A DNA stretch of 64,000 nucleotides, taken from positions 248,001 through 312,000 of the forward strand of contig NZ_FNCF01000005.1 in NCBI RefSeq assembly GCF_900100695.1, read 5' to 3'. A program made the translations under genes and the position numbers. Below the pieces are notes generated by a model that saw nothing but the letters and a program-made list of their open reading frames with translations, did no database searches and was not told the DNA's origin. Shown here piece after piece: positions 9,146-17,079 of this stretch. This DNA is from Klenkia brasiliensis. Lineage in GTDB: Bacteria > Actinomycetota > Actinomycetes > Mycobacteriales > Geodermatophilaceae. The first letter of the stretch is position 1, and the number at the start of each line of letters is the position of its first letter.

Positions 9146-10732
9146 GTGACCAGCACGCCCGTCGAGGTCTTCGACACCACGCTGCGCGACGGCGCCCAGC
9201 GCGAGGGCATCACCTACTCCGTGGCCGACAAGCTCGCCGTCGCCCGGCTGCTGGACTCCGTCGGGGTCACCTACATCGAGGGCGGCTGGCCGGGCGCCCT
9301 GCCCAAGGACACCGAGTTCTTCGCCCGCGCCCGCACCGAGCTGCAGCTGCGGCACGCGGTGCTGGTCGCCTTCGGCGCCACCCGCAAGGCGGGCACCCGG
9401 GTCGAGGACGACGCCCAGGTGCGCGCCCTGCTGGACTCGCAGGCGCCGGTGGTCTGCCTGGTCGCCAAGAGCGACCCCCGCCACGTGCGCGACGCGCTGC
9501 GCACCACACCGGAGGAGAACCGGGCGATGGTGGCCGACACCGTGGCCTTCCTGGTCGGCCACGGCCGGCGGGTGTTCGTGGACTGCGAGCACTTCTTCGA
9601 CGGGTACGCCGCCGACCCCGACCACGGCGTCGCCGTCCTGCAGGCGGCCTTCGACGCCGGCGCGGAGGTCGGCGTCCTGTGCGACACCAACGGCGGCATG
9701 CTGCCCTCGGGCATCGGCCGGGTGGTCGCCGACGTGCGGGCCCGGGTCACCGGCCAGCTCGGCATCCACTGCCAGGACGACACCGGCTGCGCGGTCGCCA
9801 ACTCCCTGGCCGCCGTCGAGGCCGGGGTCACCCAGGTCCAGGGGACGGCGAACGGCTACGGCGAGCGCGCCGGCAACGCGAACACGTTCACCCTCATCGG
9901 CACCCTGGTCACCAAGATGGGCCTGCCCGTCGTCCCCGCCGAGTGCCTGCCCGAGCTCACCCGGGTCAGCCACGCGATCGCCGAGCTGGCCAACCTCACC
10001 CCCGACGACCACCAGCCCTTCGTCGGCGCCTCCGCGTTCGCGCACAAGGCCGGCCTGCACGCCAGCGCGATCAAGGTCAGCCCCGAGCTGTACAACCACC
10101 TGGACCCGGCGGTGGTCGGCAACGACATGCGCATCCTGGTCACCGAGATGGCCGGCCGGGCGTCGGTCGAGCTCAAGGGCCGCGAGCTGGGCGTGGACCT
10201 CACCGGCCAGGACGCCGCGGTCGGCCGGGTGGTCACCGCGGTCAAGGAGCGCGAGGCCCGCGGCTGGTCCTACGAGGCCGCCGACGCCTCCTTCGAGCTG
10301 CTGCTGCGCGGCGAGCTGCCCGACGCCCCGGCGCCGCTGTTCGAGCTGGAGAGCTGGCGGACCACCGTGGAGCACCGCACCGACGGGCAGGTGGTCAGCG
10401 AGGCCGTGGTCAAGGTCGGGCTGCCCGACGGCGACGGCGGGACCGAGCGCGTGGTCGCGGTCGGCGAGGGCAACGGGCCGGTGAACGCCCTGGACAACGC
10501 GCTGCGCGCCGCGCTGGTGGGCCGCTGGCCGCAGCTGGCCGACGTGGCGCTGAGCGACTACAAGGTGCGCATCCTGGGGTGGACCGGCGGCACCAGCGCC
10601 ACCACCCGGGTGCTGGTGGACACCGCGGACAAGGCGGGGGAGTGGACCACCGTCGGCGTGCACGAGAACGTCGTCGAGGCCTCCTGGCTGGCGCTGGTCG
10701 ACGCCCTCACCTACGCCGTGGTCAGCCGGTGA
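9146..10732 (+). CDS. cimA: (R)-citramalate synthase
   Basis: Condenses pyruvate with acetyl-CoA to citramalate, opening the threonine-independent route to isoleucine. 528 residues. The HMGL-like TIM barrel carries FDTTLRDGAQREG (catalytic Arg-Asp) and YIEGGWPGALPKD, which fits the citramalate-synthase family rather than LeuA, then GIHCQDDTGCAVANSLAAV, GTANGYGERAGN and AFAHKAGLHASAI. The C-terminal LeuA-type regulatory domain runs from about 380 (GNGPVNALDNALR). GTG 9146 follows GAGGAG at an 8-nt gap. It is preceded by the Ile leader and terminator. It overlaps the convergent VOC gene by 11 bp. Confidence 0.93.
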   Translation: MTSTPVEVFDTTLRDGAQREGITYSVADKLAVARLLDSVGVTYIEGGWPGALPKDTEFFARARTELQLRHAVLVAFGATRKAGTRVEDDAQVRALLDSQAPVVCLVAKSDPRHVRDALRTTPEENRAMVADTVAFLVGHGRRVFVDCEHFFDGYAADPDHGVAVLQAAFDAGAEVGVLCDTNGGMLPSGIGRVVADVRARVTGQLGIHCQDDTGCAVANSLAAVEAGVTQVQGTANGYGERAGNANTFTLIGTLVTKMGLPVVPAECLPELTRVSHAIAELANLTPDDHQPFVGASAFAHKAGLHASAIKVSPELYNHLDPAVVGNDMRILVTEMAGRASVELKGRELGVDLTGQDAAVGRVVTAVKEREARGWSYEAADASFELLLRGELPDAPAPLFELESWRTTVEHRTDGQVVSEAVVKVGLPDGDGGTERVVAVGEGNGPVNALDNALRAALVGRWPQLADVALSDYKVRILGWTGGTSATTRVLVDTADKAGEWTTVGVHENVVEASWLALVDALTYAVVSR

Positions 10733-11117
10733 GCGGATCGACCCGGGAGCGCAGCAGGCAGAACTCGTTGCCCTCCGGGTCGGCGAGCACGTGCCAGGTC
10801 ATGTCCTCGCTGACCGGCCCCTGACCGACGTCCACCGGGACGGCCCCGAGCTCCAGCAGCCGCTCGAGCTCGGCGGCCTGGTCGCGGTCGGTGGGGTTGA
10901 CGTCCAGGTGCAGCCGACGGCGGCCCGGGGTGGGGTCGGGGACCGCGACGAAGTCCAGCACCGGCACCGGGCCCTTCGCCGGCTGGCCGGGCGGGCCCAG
11001 GGTGACCACGTCGTCGTCGGTCTCCTGCACCTCCCACCCCAGCACCTGCGCCCAGAACCGGGCCAGCGCGGCGGGGTCGGAGCAGTTGACGACGACCGAG
11101 GTGATCCGGGCTGCCAT
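10722..11117 (-). CDS. VOC-family (glyoxalase/bleomycin-resistance fold) protein
   Basis: 131 residues. The N-terminal VVNCSDPAALARFWAQVLGWEV and C-terminal MTWHVLADPEGNEFCLL are typical of the VOC superfamily 'glyoxalase-like' group. Metal-binding positions are not all obvious (His in RRRLHLDV, Glu in GNEF). Substrate unknown. It overlaps the cimA 3' end by 11 bp tail to tail, and starts 54 bp from the divergent FAH gene. Confidence 0.85.
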   Translation of the reverse strand: MAARITSVVVNCSDPAALARFWAQVLGWEVQETDDDVVTLGPPGQPAKGPVPVLDFVAVPDPTPGRRRLHLDVNPTDRDQAAELERLLELGAVPVDVGQGPVSEDMTWHVLADPEGNEFCLLRSRVDPLTG

Positions 11118-11159
11118 GCCCGCGGATCATGGCCCCCCGCGTGCCCGCCCGCACATCAG

Positions 11160-11165
11160 TAGCCT
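11160..11165 (+). promoter_or_regulatory. -10 hexamer TAGCCT of FAH-gltX operon (leaderless type)
   Basis: TAGCCT is 6 nt before the GTG at 11172. No ribosome-binding site is possible between them. Confidence 0.6.
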
Positions 11166-11171
11166 CGACCC

Positions 11172-11975
11172 GTGCGCATCGTCCGTTACGCCTCACCCAC
11201 CGGCATGTCCTTCGGCGTCCTCGACGGCGACGGCCAGGTCGCCCAGATCGAGGGCCACCCCTTCGGCCAGATCAGCTTCACCGGCCAGCGGCACGCCGCC
11301 GCCGACGTCCGGCTGCTCTCGCCGATCCTGCCCAGCAAGGTGGTCTGCGTCGGCAAGAACTACGCCGACCACGTCGCGGAGATGAAGACCGGCGACGCGC
11401 CGAAGGAGCCGCTGCTCTTCCTCAAGCCCTCCACCTCGGTGATCGGCCCCGGTGACGCGATCCGCATCCCGCCGGGCAGCACCAACGTGCACCACGAGGC
11501 CGAGCTGGCCGTGGTCATCGGCGCGCGCGGCGCCCGGCACGTCACCGAGGAGCAGGCCGCGGCCAGCATCTTCGGCTACACGATCGGCAACGACGTCACC
11601 GAGCGCGACATGCAGCGCGCCGACAACCAGTGGACCCGGGCCAAGGGCTTCGACTCCTTCTGCCCGATCGGCCCCTGGATCGAGACCGACCTGCCCGGCA
11701 TCGGCAAGGACCCCGCCGACCTGCAGGTCACCTGCACCGTCGACGGCGAGCTGCGCCAGGACGGCCGCACCAGCCAGCTGCTGTTCGGCATCCCGACGCT
11801 GATCTCCTACATCTCCCAGGTCATGACGCTGCTGCCCGGCGACGTCGTGCTCACCGGCACCCCGGCCGGCGTCGGCCCGCTGCGCGCCGGTGGCTCGGTC
11901 ACCGTCGCCATCGAGGGCCTGGGCGAGCTGACCAACTCCGTCACCGGCGCGGACACGACGTCCACCGCCCGATGA
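11172..11975 (+). CDS. Fumarylacetoacetate hydrolase-family protein
   Basis: 267 residues. FAH-fold enzymes hydrolyse or decarboxylate beta-keto acids with a divalent metal. Seen here: [26 protein letters not shown] (metal-binding Glu), [26 protein letters not shown] and [15 protein letters not shown]. Family members include 2-hydroxyhepta-2,4-diene-1,7-dioate isomerase and acylpyruvase/oxaloacetate decarboxylase types, and the exact substrate cannot be read. It is the first gene of an operon with gltX (ATGA overlap), the same pair seen in mycobacteria, which suggests a general rather than catabolic role. Confidence 0.92.
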   Translation: MRIVRYASPTGMSFGVLDGDGQVAQIEGHPFGQISFTGQRHAAADVRLLSPILPSKVVCVGKNYADHVAEMKTGDAPKEPLLFLKPSTSVIGPGDAIRIPPGSTNVHHEAELAVVIGARGARHVTEEQAAASIFGYTIGNDVTERDMQRADNQWTRAKGFDSFCPIGPWIETDLPGIGKDPADLQVTCTVDGELRQDGRTSQLLFGIPTLISYISQVMTLLPGDVVLTGTPAGVGPLRAGGSVTVAIEGLGELTNSVTGADTTSTAR

Positions 11976-13450
11976 GCACCCCCGTCCGCACGCGCTTCTG
12001 CCCCTCGCCCACGGGCACGGTGCACGTCGGCGTCATGCGCGCCGCCCTGTTCAACTGGGCCTACGCCAAGCACACCGGTGGGCAGTTCGTCTTCCGCATC
12101 GAGGACACCGACGAGGCGCGCAACACCGAGGAGTCCTACCGCCACCTGCTCGACAGCCTGCGCTGGCTGGGCCTGGAGTGGGACGAGGGCCCCGAGGTCG
12201 GCGGCCCGCACGGCCCGTACCGGCAGTCCGAGCGCGGGGAGGTCTACCGCGACGTGCTGGCCGAGCTGCTCGAGGCCGGGCACGCCTACGAGTCCTTCTC
12301 CACCCCCGAGGAGGTCGCCGCCCGCCGGGTCGCCGCCGGGCAGGACCCCAAGCAGGGCTACGACGGCGCCGACCGGGAGACCACCGAGGCGCAGAAGGCC
12401 GCCTTCCGCGCCGAGGGCCGCCAGCCGGTGCTGCGGCTGCGGATGCCCGACACCGACCTGTCCTGGGACGACCTGGTCCGCGGCGAGGTCACCTTCGCCG
12501 CCGGTGCCGTCCCCGACTTCGTGCTCGCCCGGGCCGGCGGCCAGCCGCTGTACACCCTGGTCAACCCGGTCGACGACGCCCTGATGGGCATCACCGACGT
12601 GCTGCGCGGCGAGGACCTGCTCTCCTCCACCCCCCGCCAGCTCGCGCTCTACACCGCGCTCACCGACGTCGGCCTCGCCCAGGGCGCCCCCCGCTTCGGC
12701 CACCTGCCGCTGGTGATGGGCGAGGGCAACAAGAAGCTGTCCAAGCGCGACCCCACGTCCAACCTCGACCTCTACCGCGAGCGCGGCTTCCTGCCCGAGG
12801 GCCTGGTCAACTACCTGGCGCTGCTGGGCTGGGCGATCGCCGACGACCGCGACGTGTTCTCACCCGCCGAGCTGGTCGAGGCCTTCGACGTCCGCCGGGT
12901 CAGCCCCAACGCGGCCCGCTTCGACCTGAAGAAGGCCGAGGCGATCAACGCCACCCACCTGCGCGCGCTGCCGGTCGAGGAGTTCGTCGCCCGGGTCACC
13001 CCCTACCTGGCCGACGCGGGGCTGGTCGACCCCACCCCGACCCCCGAACAGCAGCGGGTGCTGGACACCATCGCGCCGCTGGCCCAGGAGCGCATGGTCG
13101 TGCTGTCGGAGGCGGTTGGCCTGCTGGGCTTCCTGTTCCGCGAGCAGCCCGAGTACGACGAGGCCGCGGTGGCCAAGCAGCTCACCGGCCCCGACGCCGT
13201 CGAGGTGCTCGACGCCGCCACGGCGGCGCTGACCGCCCTCCCGGAGTGGACGACGGAGGCCGTCGAGGCGGCGCTGAAGCAGGCGCTGGTCGAGGAGCTG
13301 GGCCGCAAGCCCCGCCAGGCCTTCGGCCCGGTCCGGGTGGCGATCAGCGGCCGGACCGTCAGCCCGCCGCTGTACGAGTCGATGGAGCTGCTGGGCCGCG
13401 AGGCCTCGCTGGCCCGGCTGGCCGCCGCCCGGGAGGTCGCGGCGCGGTGA
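11972..13450 (+). CDS. gltX: Glutamyl-tRNA synthetase
   Basis: 492-residue class I synthetase. The HIGH-type signature is in [12 protein letters not shown] near the N-terminus and the KMSKS-type loop is [11 protein letters not shown] at about 253. The C-terminal anticodon-binding helical domain ends in EVAAR. Actinobacteria usually lack GlnRS, so this enzyme would also charge tRNA-Gln for amidation by GatCAB. Both tRNA-Gln and tRNA-Glu genes lie 1.2 kb downstream. The ATG overlaps the FAH stop by 4 bp, and the next gene starts at its own stop (GTGA), giving a three-gene operon. Confidence 0.97.
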   Translation: MSTPVRTRFCPSPTGTVHVGVMRAALFNWAYAKHTGGQFVFRIEDTDEARNTEESYRHLLDSLRWLGLEWDEGPEVGGPHGPYRQSERGEVYRDVLAELLEAGHAYESFSTPEEVAARRVAAGQDPKQGYDGADRETTEAQKAAFRAEGRQPVLRLRMPDTDLSWDDLVRGEVTFAAGAVPDFVLARAGGQPLYTLVNPVDDALMGITDVLRGEDLLSSTPRQLALYTALTDVGLAQGAPRFGHLPLVMGEGNKKLSKRDPTSNLDLYRERGFLPEGLVNYLALLGWAIADDRDVFSPAELVEAFDVRRVSPNAARFDLKKAEAINATHLRALPVEEFVARVTPYLADAGLVDPTPTPEQQRVLDTIAPLAQERMVVLSEAVGLLGFLFREQPEYDEAAVAKQLTGPDAVEVLDAATAALTALPEWTTEAVEAALKQALVEELGRKPRQAFGPVRVAISGRTVSPPLYESMELLGREASLARLAAAREVAAR

Positions 13451-14616
13451 CCGGGCCGGGGTGGTCCTACGGCGGTCCGCCGCCCACGCGGCCCTGGGGT
13501 GCACAGCCCCAGGTGCCGCGGTCGTGGGTGCCCGCCCCGCCCCCGCCCGTCCTCCCGCCCCCGCCGGCCGCGGGACGGCCGGTCACCCCGCCCGGGGCGC
13601 CGCCCTTCGACACCCCGCAGCCCTACGCCTGGCTGATGCGCGCCCGCGACTGGGCGTGGTGGCGTCCGCTGCTGGGCCTGCTGCTGTTCGCCGTCCTGTA
13701 CGCCGTGGCCGCCGTCCTGGTGGTGTTCGTCGTGCTGCTGACCGGGGTGGTGCCGGTCGCCGACCTGCTCGACCTGGTCGACCCCGGTGTCCTGCTGCTC
13801 ACCAACGCCTCGCTGATCGTGGCCATCCCGATCGTCTGGGCGTCGTGGGCGGTCGCGCACGGCATGGGCCGGGGCTGGTCGGGCTCGGTCCGCGGACGCA
13901 TCCGCTGGCGGCTGCTGCGGCCGCTCACGTGGCGGGCGCTGGCCACCGTCGGCGTCGGCGTCGTGGTAACCATCGGCCTGTCGCTCATCGACGGGCCCGT
14001 CTCCGTCAGCGGGCCCGACGGCAGCTACGTCTGGCTGCTGGTCGTGGTCCTGCTGACCACGCCGCTGCAGTCGGCGGCCGAGGAGTTCGTCTTCCGCGGG
14101 TACCTCAGCCAGACCGTCGCGGCCTGGTTCCGGACCGAGCGCACCGGCGCGGTCGTCGCCGCCGTCGCGACCGCGGCGCTGTTCTCCGCCGCGCACGCCC
14201 CGCCCGACGTCCTCACGTTCTTCGACCGGTTCGTCTTCGGCCTGGCGGCCTCCTGGGTCACCCGGCTCACCGGCGGGCTGGAGGCGGCGATCGTGCTGCA
14301 CGCGGTCAACAACGTCGTGGTGTTCGTCCTGGCCGGGGCGCTGGGCGGTGACACCGGCACGGCGCTGCCGCTGTCCTTCGGCACCGCGCTGCTCATCACG
14401 CTGCTGGACGTGGTGGCGATGGGGGCCTACGTGTTGCTGGTGGCCCGGGCCCGGCGGACCCTGCAGCCGGAGCTGCGCAGCCCGGCGGTCGACCTGCGCC
14501 GGGCGCCGGTGGCCTGGCAGCCGACCTGGGTGCCGGCCCCGCCGCTGCCGCCGCAGGCACCGGTCGCCACCGCGCCCGAGCCCGACGCGCGGTGGTCCCG
14601 GGAGGGGGGTGCGTGA
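13447..14616 (+). CDS. CPBP-family intramembrane metalloprotease (Abi/CAAX-like)
   Basis: 389 residues. Residues 1-60 are a Pro-rich cytoplasmic leader; about eight hydrophobic helices follow. The CPBP active-site motifs are present: EEFVFRG (EExxxR), FSAAH and HAVNN (HxxxN). Family members are glutamic-type membrane proteases, some processing CAAX-like or bacteriocin substrates; the substrate here is unknown. The C-terminal tail is again Pro-rich. It is translationally coupled to gltX by a GTGA overlap. No gene is found between its stop and the tRNA pair. Confidence 0.88.
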   Translation: MTGPGWSYGGPPPTRPWGAQPQVPRSWVPAPPPPVLPPPPAAGRPVTPPGAPPFDTPQPYAWLMRARDWAWWRPLLGLLLFAVLYAVAAVLVVFVVLLTGVVPVADLLDLVDPGVLLLTNASLIVAIPIVWASWAVAHGMGRGWSGSVRGRIRWRLLRPLTWRALATVGVGVVVTIGLSLIDGPVSVSGPDGSYVWLLVVVLLTTPLQSAAEEFVFRGYLSQTVAAWFRTERTGAVVAAVATAALFSAAHAPPDVLTFFDRFVFGLAASWVTRLTGGLEAAIVLHAVNNVVVFVLAGALGGDTGTALPLSFGTALLITLLDVVAMGAYVLLVARARRTLQPELRSPAVDLRRAPVAWQPTWVPAPPLPPQAPVATAPEPDARWSREGGA

Positions 14617-14635
14617 ACGCCGTCCGGGCATCGGG

Positions 14636-14641
14636 TAGTGT
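14636..14641 (+). promoter_or_regulatory. Possible -10 box (TAGTGT) for the tRNA-Gln/Glu transcript
   Basis: TAGTGT lies 40 bp before the mature 5' end of tRNA-Gln, a fitting distance for a short 5' trailer. The -35 candidate GTGAAC (14613-14618) is poor. Confidence 0.35.
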
Positions 14642-14681
14642 CTCCGACGGCGCCGAGAGGCCCGCACAACAGCACAGCCCA

Positions 14682-14753
14682 TGGGGTATGGGGTAATTGG
14701 CAGCCCGACGGTTTCTGGTTCCGTTAGTCTAGGTTCGAGTCCTGGTACCCCAG
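14682..14753 (+). tRNA. tRNA-Gln (CTG)
   Basis: 72 nt. Acceptor stem TGGGGTA/TACCCCA, discriminator G. The anticodon loop TTCTGGT gives CTG; the anticodon stem ACGGT/TCCGT has one T-T mismatch at the loop end. T-arm CTAGG-TTCGAGT-CCTGG. No encoded CCA. It lies 44 nt upstream of tRNA-Glu and is likely cotranscribed with it. Confidence 0.95.
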
Positions 14754-14797
14754 CGAGGAACGCTCCACCTCCTCTGTACTATCTGCACTGAAGTTCT

Positions 14798-14870
14798 GGC
14801 CCCGTCGTCTAGCGGCCCAGGACGCCGCCCTCTCACGGCGGTAGCGAGGGTTCGAATCCCTTCGGGGCTA
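14798..14870 (+). tRNA. tRNA-Glu (CTC)
   Basis: 73 nt. Acceptor stem GGCCCCG/CGGGGCT with a G-T first pair, discriminator A. Anticodon stem CCGCC/GGCGG with loop CTCTCAC gives CTC. T-arm GAGGG-TTCGAAT-CCCTT. No encoded CCA. Same Gln-Glu pair order as in mycobacteria. Confidence 0.95.
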
Positions 14871-14876
14871 CACCAC

Positions 14877-14910
14877 GAGGACCCCCGGCCCACCAGGGCC
14901 GGGGGTCCTC
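14877..14910 (+). terminator. Terminator hairpin after tRNA-Glu
   Basis: 15-bp perfect stem (14877-14891 with 14896-14910), loop ACCA, 6 bp after the tRNA. No T-run. Confidence 0.75.
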
Positions 14911-14988
14911 CGCGTTGCACGTGCGTTGACGCCGCCTGCGCGGTGGGCTGTGATCGAGGTCTCACCCACCCTCAGCGCGGAGGCGTCC

Positions 14989-16167
14989 ATGAGCAGGCTC
15001 CGGTTCGGCATCTTCCTGGCCCCGTTCCACCCGGCCGGGGAGAACCCCACGACCGCGCTGCAGCGCGACCTCGAGCTCGTCGCCCACCTCGACCGGCTGG
15101 ACTACGACGAGGCCTGGATCGGGGAGCACCACTCCGCCGGCAGCGAGATCATCGCCTCGCCGGAGATCTTCATCGCGGCGGCCGCCGAGCGCACGAAGCG
15201 CATCAAGCTGGGCACCGGGGTGACCTCGATCAGCTACCACAACCCGCTCTGGGTGGCCGAGCGCATGGTGCTGCTGGACCACCTCACCCGCGGCCGGGTG
15301 ATGCTGGGCTGCGGGCCGGGCTCGCTGCCCACCGACTCGATGATGCTGGGCCTGGACCCCACGGCCACCCGGGAGCTGCTGGCCGAGAACCTCGACATCA
15401 TCATGCGGCTGCTGCACGGCGAGACGGTCACCGCGACCACCCGCACGCACACCCTCGTCGACGCCCGGCTGCACCTGCGCCCCTACAGCGAGCCGCTCTT
15501 CGACGTCGCCGTCGCCGCGGTCGCCTCGCCCACCGGCCCCCGGCAGGCCGGCACGCACGGCGTCGGGTTGCTGTCGGTGGGCGCCACGCTGTCGGCGGAC
15601 GGCTTCGACGCGCTCGCCCACCACTGGGGCGTGGTGGAGGAGCGGGCGGCGGCGCACGGGCAGACGGTGTCCCGCCGCGACTGGCGGCTGGTCGGGCTCA
15701 TGCACGTGGCCGAGACCCGGGAGCAGGCCTACGCCGACGTGCAGTTCGGCATCGAGCAGTGGTTCCGGTACTTCCAGAAGACCGCGGCGTTCCCGCAGAT
15801 GGCGGTCGAGGGCGGCGACGTCAAGGAGATGATCGACTTCATCAACGACGCCGGGATCGGTGCGATCGGCACGGTCGAGGACGCCCGCGCCCAGGTGCAG
15901 AAGCTGTGGGACCAGTCCGGCGGGTTCGGTGCGATGCTGCTGCTGGCGCACGAGTGGGCCAACCCCGAGGCCACCCGGCGCTCCTACGAGCTCATCGCCC
16001 AGCACGTGTTCCCGCACTTCCAGGGCGGCCAGGTCACCCATGCGCAGGCCACCCAGCAGGCCAAGGAGCGGGCCGCGGGCAAGCGCGAGGACTACGCGGC
16101 CGCCCAGTTGCAGGCGGTGGCGACGATGACCGAGCGCTACCAGGCCGAGGTCGCCGCGAAGGGGTGA
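14989..16167 (+). CDS. LLM-class flavin-dependent oxidoreductase (luciferase-like)
   Basis: 392 residues. ATG 14989 was chosen because GCGGAGG sits 6-7 nt upstream and the protein then opens with the canonical LRFGIFLAPFHPAGE. The TIM-barrel family segments are DYDEAWIGEHHSAGSE, KLGTGVTSISYHNPLWVAERMVLLDHLTRGRVMLGCGPG. The sequence resembles limonene 1,2-monooxygenase-type group A LLM enzymes that use reduced FMN. Use of F420 by other LLM members is possible, since cofC is encoded at 26408-27040, but group A types favour FMN. It sits upstream of an SDR gene, perhaps as a catabolic pair. Confidence 0.88.
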   Translation: MSRLRFGIFLAPFHPAGENPTTALQRDLELVAHLDRLDYDEAWIGEHHSAGSEIIASPEIFIAAAAERTKRIKLGTGVTSISYHNPLWVAERMVLLDHLTRGRVMLGCGPGSLPTDSMMLGLDPTATRELLAENLDIIMRLLHGETVTATTRTHTLVDARLHLRPYSEPLFDVAVAAVASPTGPRQAGTHGVGLLSVGATLSADGFDALAHHWGVVEERAAAHGQTVSRRDWRLVGLMHVAETREQAYADVQFGIEQWFRYFQKTAAFPQMAVEGGDVKEMIDFINDAGIGAIGTVEDARAQVQKLWDQSGGFGAMLLLAHEWANPEATRRSYELIAQHVFPHFQGGQVTHAQATQQAKERAAGKREDYAAAQLQAVATMTERYQAEVAAKG

Positions 16168-16169
16168 GC

Positions 16170-16229
16170 ACCCAGGGTTGAGCCCCCTGCGTCCGGGGGC
16201 ACCGAGCCCCCGGACGCGCCCACCCTGGG
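16170..16229 (+). terminator. Two-tier hairpin between LLM gene and SDR gene
   Basis: An inner 12-bp stem (16189-16200 with 16206-16217, loop ACCGA) is enclosed by an outer 8-bp stem (cccagggt at 16171-16178 with accctggg at 16222-16229). It lies directly after the LLM stop. It could end the first gene, or act on the SDR leader since the SDR start is 24 bp further on. Confidence 0.6.
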
Positions 16230-16252
16230 CGCGCAGACCTCGGGAGAAACTC

Positions 16253-17044
16253 GTGGACCTCGGCATCACCGGACGCACTGCCCTCATCACCGGAGCCGAC
16301 TCCGGCATCGGCAAGGAGACCGCCCGCCTCCTGCTCGCCGAGGGGGTGAAGGTGGTGATCAGCGACCAGGACGCCGAGGCCCTGGAGAAGGCCGCCGCCG
16401 AGCTCGGCGGCGACGTCACCGCGGTGGCCGCCGACCTCACCGACGCCGCCGACGTGGAGCGGCTGAAGGCGGCGGTCACCGAGGCCATCGGCGACCCGCA
16501 CATCCTGGTGAACGCGGCCGGGATCACCGGCGCCCAGGGCCTGTTCCACGAGATCGACGAGCAGGGCTGGCGGGACACCCTGGAGATCGACTTCTTCGCC
16601 GCGGTCCGGGTGGTGCGCGCCTTCGTCGACGGCATGCGGGCCAACGGCTGGGGCCGCGTCGTCCTGCTGGCCAGCGAGGACGCCGTCCAGCCCTACGTCG
16701 ACGAGCTGCCCTACTGCGCGGCCAAGGCCGCCGTCCTCTCGCTGGTCAAGGGGCTGTCGAAGACCTACGGCTCGGACGGCCTGCTGGTCAACGCGGTCTC
16801 GCCGGCGTTCATCGCCTCGCCGATGACGGACAAGATGATGGAGAAGCGGGCCGACGAGAACGGAACCAGCTTCGACGAGGCCGTGGAGTCCTTCCTGGAG
16901 GAGGAGCGGCCGGGCATGGAGCTGGGCCGCCGCGGCCGGGTCGAGGAGGTCGCCGCGGTCATCGCGTTCCTCTGCTCGGAGCGCGCCAGCTTCGTCAACG
17001 GCAGCAACTACCGGGTCGACAGCGGGTCGGTCTCGACGATCTGA
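16253..17044 (+). CDS. Short-chain dehydrogenase/reductase (SDR)
   Basis: 263 residues. GTG 16253 follows GGGAG at 6 nt, and the frame before it is intergenic hairpin sequence. Classical SDR motifs: TGADSGIGKE for NAD(P) binding near the N-terminus, NAAGI, catalytic Ser in LLASEDA and Tyr-Lys in PYCAAKAAVLSL, ending RVDSGSVSTI. The cofactor acidic residue after beta-2 (SDQDAEAL) suggests NAD(H). Substrate unknown. It follows the LLM oxidoreductase, so the two might act on the same alcohol or ketone. Confidence 0.9.
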   Translation: MDLGITGRTALITGADSGIGKETARLLLAEGVKVVISDQDAEALEKAAAELGGDVTAVAADLTDAADVERLKAAVTEAIGDPHILVNAAGITGAQGLFHEIDEQGWRDTLEIDFFAAVRVVRAFVDGMRANGWGRVVLLASEDAVQPYVDELPYCAAKAAVLSLVKGLSKTYGSDGLLVNAVSPAFIASPMTDKMMEKRADENGTSFDEAVESFLEEERPGMELGRRGRVEEVAAVIAFLCSERASFVNGSNYRVDSGSVSTI

Positions 17045-17062
17045 GTCGCGGCCGGGTGGGGC

Positions 17063-17076
17063 TGTTAACGTTCACA
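17063..17076 (+). promoter_or_regulatory. LacI-type operator at the galT start
   Basis: TGTTAACGTTCACA is a 14-bp near-palindrome (its reverse complement is TGTGAACGTTAACA, matching at 12 of 14) of the AACGTT-centred kind bound by LacI/GalR-family repressors. It ends 3 nt before GTG 17080 and contains TAACGT (17066-17071), which has -10 geometry (8 nt before the start). A repressor here would block the promoter directly. Confidence 0.65.
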
Positions 17077-17079
17077 ATC

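Noticed and set aside
13400-13450. T-box riboswitch before proS or leader control of gltX
   Set aside because: The gaps before proS (55 bp) and gltX (none) are too short and show no T-box core.
14754-14797. A third tRNA between tRNA-Gln and tRNA-Glu
   Set aside because: The 44 nt are too short and lack any T-arm sequence.
17056-17079. GTG 17056 as galT start
   Set aside because: It would place the LacI-type operator and -10 box inside the coding region.
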